Origin: JASGDC01 sp047606545
GTDB lineage: Bacteria > Actinomycetota > Actinomycetes > Actinomycetales > Micrococcaceae
Length of the DNA stretch: 64,000 nucleotides
Reading direction: 5' to 3'
Assembly (NCBI GenBank): GCA_047606545.1
Contig: JASGEI010000020.1
Location: 62,001-126,000 of the forward strand
Part shown: piece after piece, positions 1 to 8,219 of the stretch
Layout of the letters: every line of letters begins with the position of its first letter
Position numbering within the stretch: the stretch's first letter is position 1
Translations under genes and position numbers: made by a program
The notes under the pieces: model-generated
The model's input: the letters and a program-made list of their open reading frames with translations, nothing else
What the model was told of the DNA's origin: nothing
Database searches by the model: none

Positions 1-404
1 GCGGTAAATGCAGACATGTAAAGCATTGCTTGACCAGTTAAGAATATGTACTTAAAGCGAGTAAATCTAGCTAACAAAATATTTGTAATCATACCTACTA
101 GCATGATTAATGCTGTTGGAGTGCCAAGCTCTTGTAAAGCAATTGCTACGACTGCCTCATTACTAGGAACTACCCCTTGAGTATGCAATGCTTTTTGGAA
201 CATTTTAGCGAATGGATCCAAGGAAGTACTAATTAGACCAGCACCACCAATAAGTACAAGAAAACCTACAAAGGTCTTAACTGTACCTTGTACTACATCG
301 GAAAACTTTTTCTTTTGTAAGACTAATCCCAACAAAGCAATTAAGGAAATTAGAATTGCAGGTTGCCCTACGATAGAAACGAAGAGGTTTAAAACTCCTT
401 TCAC
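1..404 (-). CDS. PTS ascorbate-type EIIC permease (UlaA/SgaT family), 3' part outside the window
   Basis: The open frame starts with GTG at 404 and runs off the left edge, so only the N-terminal ~134 residues are seen. They form hydrophobic segments: an opening helix around LNLFVSIVGQPAILISLIAL, then KKKFSDVVQGTVKTFVGFL followed by a Gly-rich stretch and ALQELGTPTALIMLVGM. This layout matches the start of UlaA/SgaT membrane permeases, which import a sugar acid coupled to phosphorylation by EIIB. An AAGGAG ribosome site lies just before the GTG. The gene follows EIIB after 11 bases, last in the EIIA-EIIB-EIIC order. The substrate is not proved; ascorbate is the family prototype. Confidence 0.8.
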   Translation of the reverse strand, partial: MKGVLNLFVSIVGQPAILISLIALLGLVLQKKKFSDVVQGTVKTFVGFLVLIGGAGLISTSLDPFAKMFQKALHTQGVVPSNEAVVAIALQELGTPTALIMLVGMITNILLARFTRFKYIFLTGQAMLYMSAFT

Positions 405-415
405 AATTTCACTCC

Positions 416-709
416 TTAATTGTGCTCGATATTATTTTCATCTAGAATTCGATAAACTTGCTGTTTGGTTTCAGCTACATCGATTATTGCTTGTAATGGC
501 ACAAGCTTTTCTTTAGGAATATTGCTTAGTGAATCTTCTAAAGTGTGCTCGATGAAGAAATAATCTGCCATATCTGCACTAACACTTCCCACATCAGCAT
601 GGTCGACCTGGAAGTTATCCATATCAACTCCTGAATCTTCCAAGATTTGCTTGATATTCATCTCCACCATAAAGCTAGTACCTAATCCACTTAGCATCAA
701 GTAATGCAT
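416..709 (-). CDS. PTS EIIB (UlaB-like), N-terminus and active-site cysteine missing
   Basis: A 97-residue protein whose body matches the small EIIB domain that takes phosphate from EIIA and passes it to the sugar in EIIC. Family members open with C-G-x-G-L-G-T-S, where Cys is the phosphorylated residue. Here the frame reads MHYLMLSGLGTSFMVEMN, so the Cys-Gly pair is replaced by Met-Leu and the first beta strand is absent. The only start codon lies inside the EIIA gene (35-base overlap). The pattern fits a deletion of several tens of bases that fused the EIIA tail to the EIIB active-site loop. The protein should not be phosphorylatable; a sequencing or assembly error is the alternative. Confidence 0.7.
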   Translation of the reverse strand: MHYLMLSGLGTSFMVEMNIKQILEDSGVDMDNFQVDHADVGSVSADMADYFFIEHTLEDSLSNIPKEKLVPLQAIIDVAETKQQVYRILDENNIEHN

Positions 710-1094
710 TTAAACTTTCTTTTTTAATTAAAAGTTTGGTAAGACCAGCCAATGCTGCTAAATGTGATTCATTATCTGCTGCCGCTAAGCAAATAAATAA
801 CGTAATAGGGTGTTCTTTCTTATCTAGCAAATGAACTGTCTCATTGGTTTTCAGTAATGACATCCCTACTTTGTTAACACCATCTTCAGGTCTCGCATGC
901 GGTAGGGCTACTCGATCTCCAACATTAATGAAAGCACCAAATTCTTTAACACGATCAATCATTGCTGTTATATATTCATCTTCAATTATTTTTTCTTTAA
1001 GTAAGGGCTGAGCTGCAAGTTCAATAGCTTCTTCCCAATTTAATTTCTCATTAGTTATTTGAATAGTTTCATCCGTCAACAGCTCTGTTAACAT
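675..1094 (-). CDS. PTS EIIA, fructose/mannitol/ascorbate type
   Basis: A 139-residue EIIA-2 domain. It accepts phosphate from HPr on the His of the ALPHARPE motif and hands it to EIIB. The fold markers (DRVKEFGAFINVGDRVALPHARPE, then a Leu-rich C-terminal half) are present. The last residues, DAKWIRY, look foreign: the usual C-terminal helix ends early where the frame crosses into EIIB sequence, consistent with the deletion described for EIIB. It is the first gene of the operon, preceded by a promoter with a 12-C tract and a palindrome. Function may be partly retained because the catalytic His is intact. Confidence 0.8.
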   Translation of the reverse strand: MLTELLTDETIQITNEKLNWEEAIELAAQPLLKEKIIEDEYITAMIDRVKEFGAFINVGDRVALPHARPEDGVNKVGMSLLKTNETVHLLDKKEHPITLFICLAAADNESHLAALAGLTKLLIKKESLNALLDAKWIRY

Positions 1095-1141
1095 TTATCG
1101 CACCTTTATTGGTAATTTGCCTCATAATTAGGCTGATTCAG

Positions 1142-1162
1142 TATTGCCATTAAATGACAATA
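1142..1162 (-). promoter_or_regulatory. Palindromic operator overlapping the PTS -10 box
   Basis: A 21-bp near-perfect palindrome with arms TATTGCCATT and AATGACAATA around a central A (9 of 10 positions pair). Its promoter-proximal end contains the proposed -10 box of the PTS operon and it directly abuts the C tract. This is typical placement for a repressor operator; the regulator is not in the window. Confidence 0.55.
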
Positions 1163-1188
1163 CCCCCCCCCCCCGAGCTAAAAGTCAA
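1157..1188 (-). promoter_or_regulatory. PTS operon promoter with 12-C (poly-G) spacer
   Basis: On the minus strand a TTGACT -35 box (1183-1188) is followed by 20 bases including twelve consecutive G (1163-1174 as C on plus) and a TATTGT -10 box (1157-1162). The spacer would be the ideal 17 bases with nine G. The boxes are read by eye; no transcription start is known. Confidence 0.5.
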
Positions 1189-1343
1189 ATACAATTACCG
1201 CAATACTTTAAACTTTTAAATAACTATTTTTACTTATGTAGAACTATTTTGCTTTTGTAGCGTAAATATTCCTTCTACATTAGACAATTAGTTCTACATC
1301 CAAGGTGTTATGTCTACAGTGTTATATCTACATCCAAGGCAAT

Positions 1344-1378
1344 AAAAGAGACCCAGTATAATTACTGAGTCTCTTTAA
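1344..1378 (-). terminator. Terminator downstream of secF
   Basis: Hairpin with arms AAAGAGACCCAGTA and TACTGAGTCTCTTT around a short ATTA-type loop, with one G·T pair and A/T tracts on both sides. It lies 25 bases beyond the secF stop and can act in both directions. Confidence 0.7.
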
Positions 1379-1403
1379 GGTATAAAATTCGACTATGCTG
1401 TTG

Positions 1404-2408
1404 CTAATTCACTTTTTCATCGTTTTCTGTATCACGACTAGCTAATACTGCTTCATCGTGTGCAGCTACCTTCTTATCGCGCTCTCGTAAATGTGCATAA
1501 AAAGGTGATGCAATGAAGATCGTCGAATAAGTACCAACTAAGATACCAATAAATAATGCCAGTGAAAGATCTTTCAAAGTACCAGCACCCAGCATGAACG
1601 CACCAATAAATAAAATAGATGCTACTGGTAGTACTGCCACAATTGAAGTATTGATAGACCTAATCAAAGTTTGGTTAACGGCTAAGTTAACTAACTCACC
1701 AAAAGTACGTTTCTTTTCGTTTGCAAAATTAGCTGTATTCTCACGAATCTTATCGAAAACCACTACTGTGTCATACATTGAGTATCCCAAAATGGTTAAG
1801 AACCCAATAACTGTAGCTGGCGTTACTTCAAAGTTTGAAACTGCGTAAATACCCGTAGTAATGATTAAGTCATGGAAAAGCGCAACTAGCGCAGCAAGTG
1901 ACATCTTCCAAGTACGGAAATACAATGCCATTACCAACGAAACAATCGCCAAGAAAACTGCAAGTGCTATCAATGCTGAACGAGTTACATCTGCACCCCA
2001 TGAAGGACCTATGAATGATGAAGTTACCTTATCATTTGGGACATTTAGACTTTTCGCAAGAACACCTCGTAGTTGCTGTGCTTGAGTATCCTTTAGCTGA
2101 TCCGTTTCAATAAGCAAAGCATTCTTTCCCACTGTAGTAATAATTGGGTTGATACCAGATACTGTATTATTAACTGCATCTTCTGCTTTAGGCATTGCTA
2201 CCTTAGAATCTGCTAATGAAGAAACTCGGAATTCAGAACCACCGCGGAACTCAATACCAAGGTTAAAACCACCCTTTGCAATTGGCACAATGACTGAAAT
2301 TACAATTGCAACTAAGGAAATTAAATACCAAAGTTTGCGCTTACCAACAATGTTGAAAGACTTTTTACCTGAGTGAAGGTCATTACCAAATTGTGCAAAA
2401 CTTGCCAT
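1404..2408 (-). CDS. secF: Protein translocase subunit SecF
   Basis: 334 residues, six-helix membrane protein that works with SecD and SecYEG to pull exported proteins across the membrane using the proton gradient. Visible marks are the first helix WYLISLVAIVISVIVPI, the periplasmic GIEFRGGSEFRV motif, and the membrane block from residue ~145 with FLTILGYSMYDTVVVFDKIRE, a hallmark of SecF. Length is typical for actinobacteria. It follows secD by a single base, so the two are co-transcribed and probably translationally coupled. A terminator hairpin follows directly. Confidence 0.97.
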   Translation of the reverse strand: MASFAQFGNDLHSGKKSFNIVGKRKLWYLISLVAIVISVIVPIAKGGFNLGIEFRGGSEFRVSSLADSKVAMPKAEDAVNNTVSGINPIITTVGKNALLIETDQLKDTQAQQLRGVLAKSLNVPNDKVTSSFIGPSWGADVTRSALIALAVFLAIVSLVMALYFRTWKMSLAALVALFHDLIITTGIYAVSNFEVTPATVIGFLTILGYSMYDTVVVFDKIRENTANFANEKKRTFGELVNLAVNQTLIRSINTSIVAVLPVASILFIGAFMLGAGTLKDLSLALFIGILVGTYSTIFIASPFYAHLRERDKKVAAHDEAVLASRDTENDEKVN

Positions 2409-2409
2409 T

Positions 2410-4170
2410 TTACTTACCTTCTTCCTTTTCTTTCAACGCTTTGCGCTCTGCAATCGTTAGATTTTCTTCAGTTATTATTCTTTCCTTGTTGCTTACAAAA
2501 CCAACACGACCCCGATAGGCACTTGGTTTTGCGCCAAGTTGTTTTGGAGATAGCCCAGAAATCTTTTTACCAGTACCAAATAACTCAGTACGAGCAAGTA
2601 TCCTCATCATTGGGAAAGTAAATAATATTACAACAATTAAGTCAATAACAGTCGTGATACCTAGTGTGAATGCGAAACCACGTACGTTACCTACTGCTAA
2701 GAAGAACAAGATGAAAGCAGCTAAGAAATTAACCATATCTGAGGCCACAATCGTCCTAATAGCACGTCTCCAGCCTTCTTCTACGGCCGTTATCAAGCTT
2801 CTACCATCACGAATCTCATCACGAATACGTTCGAAGAATACGATGAAAGAGTCTGCGGTAATACCAATTGATACGATCAAACCAGCTACTCCAGCAAGAC
2901 TCAAACGATACCCTTCACTCCAACTAAATAGAGTCACGAATAAATAAGCTAATGCACCGGCGATTGTCAATGAAAGGACAGTGACAATCGCTAACGCTCG
3001 ATACTGGAGTATAGAGTAAATAACTACCAAAAACAAACCAATAAGACCAGCTATTAAACCAGCTTTAAGCTGTTGGGTACCCAAAGTAGCAGAAATCTGC
3101 TCATCACTTTGAATATCAAAGCTAATCGGTAATGCACCATATTTAAGTTGCTCTGCTAGTTGCTGTGAACTTTGCTGGTTGAAGTTACCTGAAATTTGAG
3201 CTTTACCATCAGCAATAGCTACCTGACTTACCGGCGCTGAAAGTACTTTGTCATCCAAAGTAATCGCAAACTGGTTTTGTGGAGATGACATACTAGTTAG
3301 ACGTTGAGTAACTGCTTGGAATTTTTTAGTACCTTCTTTGTTAAATTCCAAATTAACTGCCCAAGTATTAGACGAACCACCAGCAGAGTTACTAGCTAAA
3401 CCGTTAGTTGCATTCTTCAAATCTGTACCAGGCACTTCAACTGGTCCCAAGATATACTTAGCCTGTTGCTGCTGATCATCAGTTTTATTTTGACCAGTCT
3501 GCGCTTGACTATCTTCAGCGTCACAAGTCACTAATGGCTTGGCAGGATCACTTGCCTTAGTCGTTTCAGGCTGCTTACTACAATCCAAAGCACTAAATTG
3601 TTTTTTAACTTGCTGAGTAACCCAATTTGGATCACTTGCATTCTTTGGCTTGCCAGTGCCAACTGGAACACTAACACCACCTGTACCAACACCAGAAGGA
3701 GCAATATAAATAACTGGGCGGAAGTTCATCTGTGCCGAAGCTTGAATCAAAGCACGAGTCTTCTGATCTGGAATACCCGGCAGTGAAACTACTACGTTTT
3801 TACCTCCTTGAGTACTAATCTCTGCTTCTGCTACACCTGCACCGTCAACACGTTGACGGATAATCTCTACCGCTTGGTTTAGTTGGTCACTGTTAATTGC
3901 GCCACCGCCACTGACTTTAGGGGCAAGCGTCATCTGCGTACCACCTTCTAAGTCTAAGGCAAGTTTTGGTGTCCAACTAGCGCCAGCTTTTGCAACAGCT
4001 ACACCTAGACCACCAATTAATAGCACAAAAATTAAAGCTAAAAATGCTAATGAACTGAACGCCTTTTTTCGTACATTAGTACGCTTCGTGCTACGTCTTG
4101 GCCTTGACGTAGGCTTAGAAGCTTTTCGTTTTGCACGATTACTTCGACGTGTTTTTCTCTCTGATTTCAA
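2410..4170 (-). CDS. secD: Protein translocase subunit SecD
   Basis: 586 residues with a very basic N-terminus (about 35 residues of Arg/Lys/Ser), a first membrane helix, the DLEGGTQMTL motif, a large extracytoplasmic P1 region rich in Gln/Ser/Asn, and a C-terminal five-helix block with GVAGLIVSIGITADSFIVFFERIRDE, diagnostic for SecD. The start is TTG at 4170; no in-frame ATG fits better. In most actinobacteria yajC sits between ruvB and secD, but here an RCC1-repeat gene occupies that place and no yajC is seen. SecD and SecF together form the proton-driven motor of Sec export. Confidence 0.97.
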   Translation of the reverse strand: MKSERKTRRSNRAKRKASKPTSRPRRSTKRTNVRKKAFSSLAFLALIFVLLIGGLGVAVAKAGASWTPKLALDLEGGTQMTLAPKVSGGGAINSDQLNQAVEIIRQRVDGAGVAEAEISTQGGKNVVVSLPGIPDQKTRALIQASAQMNFRPVIYIAPSGVGTGGVSVPVGTGKPKNASDPNWVTQQVKKQFSALDCSKQPETTKASDPAKPLVTCDAEDSQAQTGQNKTDDQQQQAKYILGPVEVPGTDLKNATNGLASNSAGGSSNTWAVNLEFNKEGTKKFQAVTQRLTSMSSPQNQFAITLDDKVLSAPVSQVAIADGKAQISGNFNQQSSQQLAEQLKYGALPISFDIQSDEQISATLGTQQLKAGLIAGLIGLFLVVIYSILQYRALAIVTVLSLTIAGALAYLFVTLFSWSEGYRLSLAGVAGLIVSIGITADSFIVFFERIRDEIRDGRSLITAVEEGWRRAIRTIVASDMVNFLAAFILFFLAVGNVRGFAFTLGITTVIDLIVVILFTFPMMRILARTELFGTGKKISGLSPKQLGAKPSAYRGRVGFVSNKERIITEENLTIAERKALKEKEEGK

Positions 4171-4301
4171 TCAAAAATCCTAACCTAATTAAAAGTTACT
4201 CTCATACATATTAACATTGCTAAGCACTGTTAATAAGCTTCAGTACTATTTGTTTTAGAGCTAAGAGTCAAGATTTATAAGTACACCAAATTACTAGGCT
4301 A

Positions 4302-5900
4302 CTAGTACGAATAGCCTTCAGGTACAAAAGTACGAGCTACACCTATAGTAAATGAAGTTGCAGCTTCTACAGTATCCCATTGTAGATTTCCTACTTTAGT
4401 AGGGACTAATACGTTAGTATTAGTCCCGTTACCAAGGGCACCGGTATCATTATAACCCCAAGTATATAGCCAGCCCTCATCGCTGAGTGCTACACCATGT
4501 GCATACCCTGCACTTGCCGAAGAAAATTGCACGCCACTTGGAGTAATATCCACTGGTGTTGGTACGGTTCCACCAGATGAATCATTATTACCAATCTGCC
4601 CTAAATTATTATTGCCCCAAGCATAGATAGTACTAGCTTTTGTAAGACCTACACTCCATTCATACTGACTACTGACTTTACTCAAGTTACTTATAACAGT
4701 ACTTACCGTAAGTGAAGTAGAACCAGTAGTAGTATTTCCTTTACCAAGCTGACCAAGACCATTAGATCCACAACCCCATAGTCCACCCCCGGAAGGAACT
4801 GCCAAAGTGAAAAAACGACTCGCCAACAGTTGAGGAGCTGTGCCACTTATACTAGTAGGCTGAAGAACATTATCATCAAGACTACTACCATTACCAAGCT
4901 GACCAGTAGCATCATTACCCCATGTATAAAGTACACTTCCAATAGTTGCAGCGGAGTGAGTATGTCCAGCTGATATAGTACTCCAAGTACTAGTTGTATT
5001 AGGAATCCTAGTGGGAGTGAGCAAATTAGTACCACTAGAAGTATTACCTAGCTGACCGTTGCTATTTAGACCCCACGCCCATATACGCCCACCACTACCA
5101 ATAGCCAATGAATGCCCCCAACCAGCAGAAACATCCTTCACTGTAAGACCTAATGACACAGGCGTAGGTTGATAAGCATCAGTACTATTGATACCTACTT
5201 TACCATAACTATTATTACCCCACGCATATAAAAGATTAGGAGTGGTATCATCAGCCGCAGTTACCGCAAAGGCATGGGTTCTAGCATCAACTGTGCTCCA
5301 AACATGGTAAGGCCCTATTGCTCCTGGCGTGTTAGTATTACTTGTACCGCCATTACCTAGTCCACCATTAGTACCTGCACCCCAGGTCATTAAGTTTGGA
5401 TAGAACCATACAAGCTCATCAGTGACACTGTCACAATCGTCTAATTGCACAGTTATTTGAAAATTCTTAACATCATCAGAAGCATCAACAGTAATACCCG
5501 TACTAGTAAGCACAGAATTAGTAGTAACAACAAGACCACTACTTGAAGTCGCTGTGCCAAAGGTAAGAGTCCCATTTGTCATAGTAACTTCAGCAGTCTG
5601 TCCACTACCAACACCACCAAAAGTGGCATCACCAACAATAGTCAACGTTATTGAACCACTATAGGGTGACCCATCCTGAGTAGCAGTGATAGTAACATCA
5701 CTAGGAAAACTACTACCCTTACCATGAATATAAGGCAAATCACCATCATCAACAAACTGAATAGTACTCACATCACACTTATCATCACTAGCAGCATAAG
5801 CCGGCGCACTAACAGCCGTGCTAACAACAGGAACACTCCATAAAGCACCCTTAGTCACAGCCCGACGAGAAACATCACTATTACTATCAAAAACACTCAT
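4302..5900 (-). CDS. Exported RCC1-repeat beta-propeller protein with twin-arginine signal
   Basis: 532 residues. Residues 1-37 form a twin-arginine-type signal (SRRAVTK, then GALWSVPVVSTAVSAPAYA before a probable cleavage). Residues ~38-165 are Thr/Ser/Asp-rich and look like an Ig-like or big beta domain with two Cys (42 and 156). Residues ~169-532 hold seven RCC1/ATS1-type repeats with the core W-G-x-N-x-x-G-x-L-G-N (for example YAWGNNSYGKVG, WAWGLNSNGQLGN, YTWGNDATGQLGN), so a seven-bladed propeller is expected. No LPXTG or membrane anchor is present. Bacterial RCC1 proteins are often surface or host-interaction proteins; the target here is unknown. A 10-C tract lies in its promoter. Confidence 0.85.
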   Translation of the reverse strand: MSVFDSNSDVSRRAVTKGALWSVPVVSTAVSAPAYAASDDKCDVSTIQFVDDGDLPYIHGKGSSFPSDVTITATQDGSPYSGSITLTIVGDATFGGVGSGQTAEVTMTNGTLTFGTATSSSGLVVTTNSVLTSTGITVDASDDVKNFQITVQLDDCDSVTDELVWFYPNLMTWGAGTNGGLGNGGTSNTNTPGAIGPYHVWSTVDARTHAFAVTAADDTTPNLLYAWGNNSYGKVGINSTDAYQPTPVSLGLTVKDVSAGWGHSLAIGSGGRIWAWGLNSNGQLGNTSSGTNLLTPTRIPNTTSTWSTISAGHTHSAATIGSVLYTWGNDATGQLGNGSSLDDNVLQPTSISGTAPQLLASRFFTLAVPSGGGLWGCGSNGLGQLGKGNTTTGSTSLTVSTVISNLSKVSSQYEWSVGLTKASTIYAWGNNNLGQIGNNDSSGGTVPTPVDITPSGVQFSSASAGYAHGVALSDEGWLYTWGYNDTGALGNGTNTNVLVPTKVGNLQWDTVEAATSFTIGVARTFVPEGYSY

Positions 5901-5943
5901 GGGGAGACTCTCCTTACAACAAATTATGTAAACAACTTATCCA

Positions 5944-5972
5944 ATTGTAACACTCCCCCCCCCCTATATAAA
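5944..5972 (-). promoter_or_regulatory. Promoter of the RCC1 gene with 10-C (poly-G) spacer
   Basis: On the minus strand TTTATA (5967-5972, 4 of 6 to the -35 consensus), a 17-base spacer containing ten consecutive G (C on plus, 5955-5964), then TACAAT (5944-5949, 5 of 6 to the -10 consensus). The start codon follows 43 bases later after a GGAG-containing ribosome site. Changes in the G tract would change the spacer away from 17. Confidence 0.55.
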
Positions 5973-5987
5973 TAAGCAACCCGGGCT

Positions 5988-7028
5988 TTAAATCGAAAAT
6001 AAATCTCTGCCATTTAGTGGCTTTTTAATATTTAAATGTTCATACGCAGCTGGAAGTGCGATACGACCACGTGGAGTACGCCCAATTAAACCTTCTCTGA
6101 TTAAGAATGGCTCTGCTACCGTTTCCACAGTCTCTACTTCTTCCCCCACAGCTACTGCCAATGTTGATAAACCTACTGGACCACCATTAAATTTATGGAT
6201 TAGAGCTTCAAGGACACTTCTATCTAATCTGTCTAACCCTTTTGTATCTACTTCATACATATCAAGTGATTTTCTAGCAGCATTTTCATCAATAACACCA
6301 TCGTTTTTAACTAATGCCCAATCACTAACTCTACGCAATAGTCTATTAGCTACACGCGGAGTACCACGAGCGCGTGAAGCTACTATGGCACGAGATTTAG
6401 AATCTATACTTAGTTCTAATAATTTTGCAGAACGTTTAATTACATCTTCAATTTCTGAAATGGAATAAAAATCAAGATGGGCCGTAAAACCAAAACGATC
6501 ACGTAATGGTCCTTGCAATAGCCCTGCTCTAGTAGTTGCACCTACTAATGTGAAAGTCGGCAATTCTAGTGGAATTGCAGTTGCTCCCGGTCCTTTACCT
6601 ACTACGATATCTACACGGAAATCTTCCATTGCCATATATAACATTTCTTCTGCAGGACGAGACATTCGATGAATCTCATCAATGAAAAGCACTTCTCCTT
6701 CAGTTAATGAAGACAAAATAGCTGCAAGCTCGCCTGCATTTTGTAAAGCTGGACCAGAGGTAATTCTAAGTGGCACCTGCATCTCATGGGCAATAATCAT
6801 TGCCAAAGTAGTCTTGCCCAGCCCTGGAGGACCACTTAAGAGCACATGATCTGTACTTGTTTCACGTAATTGCGCAGCCTTCAAAACAAGTTCAAGTTGA
6901 TCGCGAACTCGTTTTTGTCCGACAAACTCATCCAAGTTCTTAGGACGTAATGCTTTTTCTACATCAGCATCAGTTTCAACCTGCACTGAGGACACAATAC
7001 GTTCTTCTTCATTAAATTCTGAACTCAT
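5988..7028 (-). CDS. ruvB: Holliday junction ATP-dependent helicase RuvB
   Basis: 346 residues. AAA+ motor that drives branch migration of Holliday junctions on RuvA. Walker A GPPGLGKT is at residues 66-73, Walker B FIDEIHRM near 115-122, sensor GATTRAG and arginine-finger region PLRDRFGF follow, and the C-terminal winged helix carries TPRGR. Full length for the family. Its start overlaps the ruvA stop by four bases. The order ruvC-ruvA-ruvB is the usual actinobacterial one. Confidence 0.98.
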   Translation of the reverse strand: MSSEFNEEERIVSSVQVETDADVEKALRPKNLDEFVGQKRVRDQLELVLKAAQLRETSTDHVLLSGPPGLGKTTLAMIIAHEMQVPLRITSGPALQNAGELAAILSSLTEGEVLFIDEIHRMSRPAEEMLYMAMEDFRVDIVVGKGPGATAIPLELPTFTLVGATTRAGLLQGPLRDRFGFTAHLDFYSISEIEDVIKRSAKLLELSIDSKSRAIVASRARGTPRVANRLLRRVSDWALVKNDGVIDENAARKSLDMYEVDTKGLDRLDRSVLEALIHKFNGGPVGLSTLAVAVGEEVETVETVAEPFLIREGLIGRTPRGRIALPAAYEHLNIKKPLNGRDLFSI

Positions 7029-7633
7029 TTGGAAGCCTTACCAATAGCAGCTAAAGTAACCTTTAATAGCTTAGCAACAGAGGCACCTTGTAACTCTGCA
7101 TCAGCTTCAATAGTTTCATCCAAAGATTTCTTAGCTTGCTTTTCATTCCAACCAAGGTTTACTAACCCTTGCAATGCTTGGCTATAATTAATATCTCTAT
7201 TGCCTGCTTTCGATATGGTAGTAACCTCATCTGCTGGTACTAACTTATCTGCCAACTCAAGTACTAACCTTCGTGCACCTTTAGGTCCGATACCGGGGAC
7301 TTTTGTAAAAGCTTTATCATCACCTGCATGAGCATTCATCGAAATTTGCTCTGGAGTGTAAACAGCTAATACCGATAACGCAGTTTTTGCGCCAATACCA
7401 TTTACCGCAAGGAGAGCTTCAAAAACACTCTTTTCAGATATTGTCTTAAAACCATAGAGAGTTAACGAGTCTTCTTTTACTGCCAAGTATGTTTGCAAAG
7501 TAGCTTCATCATTAAGTGTGAATTCGCTAAGAGTATCTGGAGTTGCAGAGATACTGAAACCGACGCCATTTACTTCAATGATGCAAAAATCTGTACCAAT
7601 GTGAGCAACTTTACCCTTAATAGTACTAATCAT
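7025..7633 (-). CDS. ruvA: Holliday junction DNA helicase subunit RuvA
   Basis: 202 residues. RuvA binds the four-way junction as a tetramer and loads RuvB. The N-terminal OB-fold starts MISTIKGKVAHI, the central helix-hairpin-helix motifs read AVNGIGAKTALSVL and VPGIGPKGARRLVLEL, and the C-terminal RuvB-binding domain (QALQGLVNLGWNEKQAKKSL) is present. It overlaps ruvC at the start and ruvB at the end, so the three are translated as one operon. Confidence 0.97.
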   Translation of the reverse strand: MISTIKGKVAHIGTDFCIIEVNGVGFSISATPDTLSEFTLNDEATLQTYLAVKEDSLTLYGFKTISEKSVFEALLAVNGIGAKTALSVLAVYTPEQISMNAHAGDDKAFTKVPGIGPKGARRLVLELADKLVPADEVTTISKAGNRDINYSQALQGLVNLGWNEKQAKKSLDETIEADAELQGASVAKLLKVTLAAIGKASK

Positions 7634-8187
7634 TATTTATTCCTTGCTTTCACTTCTAGCTCTGCTGCAATCCATTTCTTTTGTGCTGATGTCATGGTAT
7701 TAGTACCAGTTTTTGACTGTGGAGTCCTGCGCCAAGCATGGGTTAATGCAATAGCTAGTGAGTCAGCCGCATCTGCAGTTTCTGGCTTTTCCTTTAGTTT
7801 TAAAAACTTCATTACCATTTTTGTTACTGCTGCTTTATCTGCTTTACCGTAACCAGTTACTGAAGATTTTATCTCAGGTGGAGTATAGGTCTCTACTGGA
7901 ATATCTCGAGTTTTAGCTGCAACCATCGCAATCCCCACAACTTGTGCAGTGGCCATTGCAGTAGAGACATTTTGGTTATAAAAAACTCGCTCAATAGCTA
8001 AAGCATCTGGTTGATATTTATCAAACCATTGGTCAATTACTTTGTGGATATGAAAAAGGCGATCTTCAAGTGGCATCTTGGCTGAAGTTCCTTCAGTGCT
8101 GTAATTAACTACTTTAATTTTTTTTAAATGATCTACTTCAATTACCCCGAGCCCACATCGAGTTAGACCAGGATCAATCCCGAACAC
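7633..8187 (-). CDS. ruvC: Crossover junction endodeoxyribonuclease RuvC
   Basis: 184 residues. Cuts Holliday junctions. RNase H-like catalytic acids are visible in FGIDPGLTRCG, LAIERVF and the C-terminal DAADSLAIALTHAW. The called start is GTG at 8187, giving MFGIDPG, one or two residues shorter than usual. The only good ribosome site (AAAGGA) lies about 25 bases upstream, and upstream in-frame codons (8188-8213) contain no ATG, GTG or TTG, so the true start is uncertain. It lies 32 bases after yebC. Confidence 0.95.
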   Translation of the reverse strand: MFGIDPGLTRCGLGVIEVDHLKKIKVVNYSTEGTSAKMPLEDRLFHIHKVIDQWFDKYQPDALAIERVFYNQNVSTAMATAQVVGIAMVAAKTRDIPVETYTPPEIKSSVTGYGKADKAAVTKMVMKFLKLKEKPETADAADSLAIALTHAWRRTPQSKTGTNTMTSAQKKWIAAELEVKARNK

Positions 8188-8219
8188 TCGCGCAGTCTTT
8201 TTAACAGTAGAGATTTCCT

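Larger units (their letters stand above)
1095..1403. other. 309-bp intergenic region with repeated TGTAG/CTACA motifs
   Basis: No gene is seen. Apart from the PTS promoter, it holds at least six TGTAG or CTACA words between 1236 and 1334, including a 10-bp inverted repeat ATGTAGAACT (1236-1245) / AGTTCTACAT (1290-1299) and a 12-bp direct repeat CTACATCCAAGG (around 1294 and 1329). It ends in the secF terminator. The motif cluster could be a binding array for a regulator. Confidence 0.4.

Noticed and set aside
2373..3786. Plus-strand frames opposite secD and secF, and similar frames opposite sbcC, pyrG, recN and others
   Set aside because: Shadows of strongly supported minus-strand genes; no start signals or family resemblance.
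4847..5035. Leu/Val-rich frame inside the RCC1 gene
   Set aside because: Alternative frame of the repeat-rich coding region, without signals of its own.
6860..6875. parS-like TGTTTCACG in ruvB
   Set aside because: Only half of the 16-bp parS palindrome matches and it lies in coding sequence.
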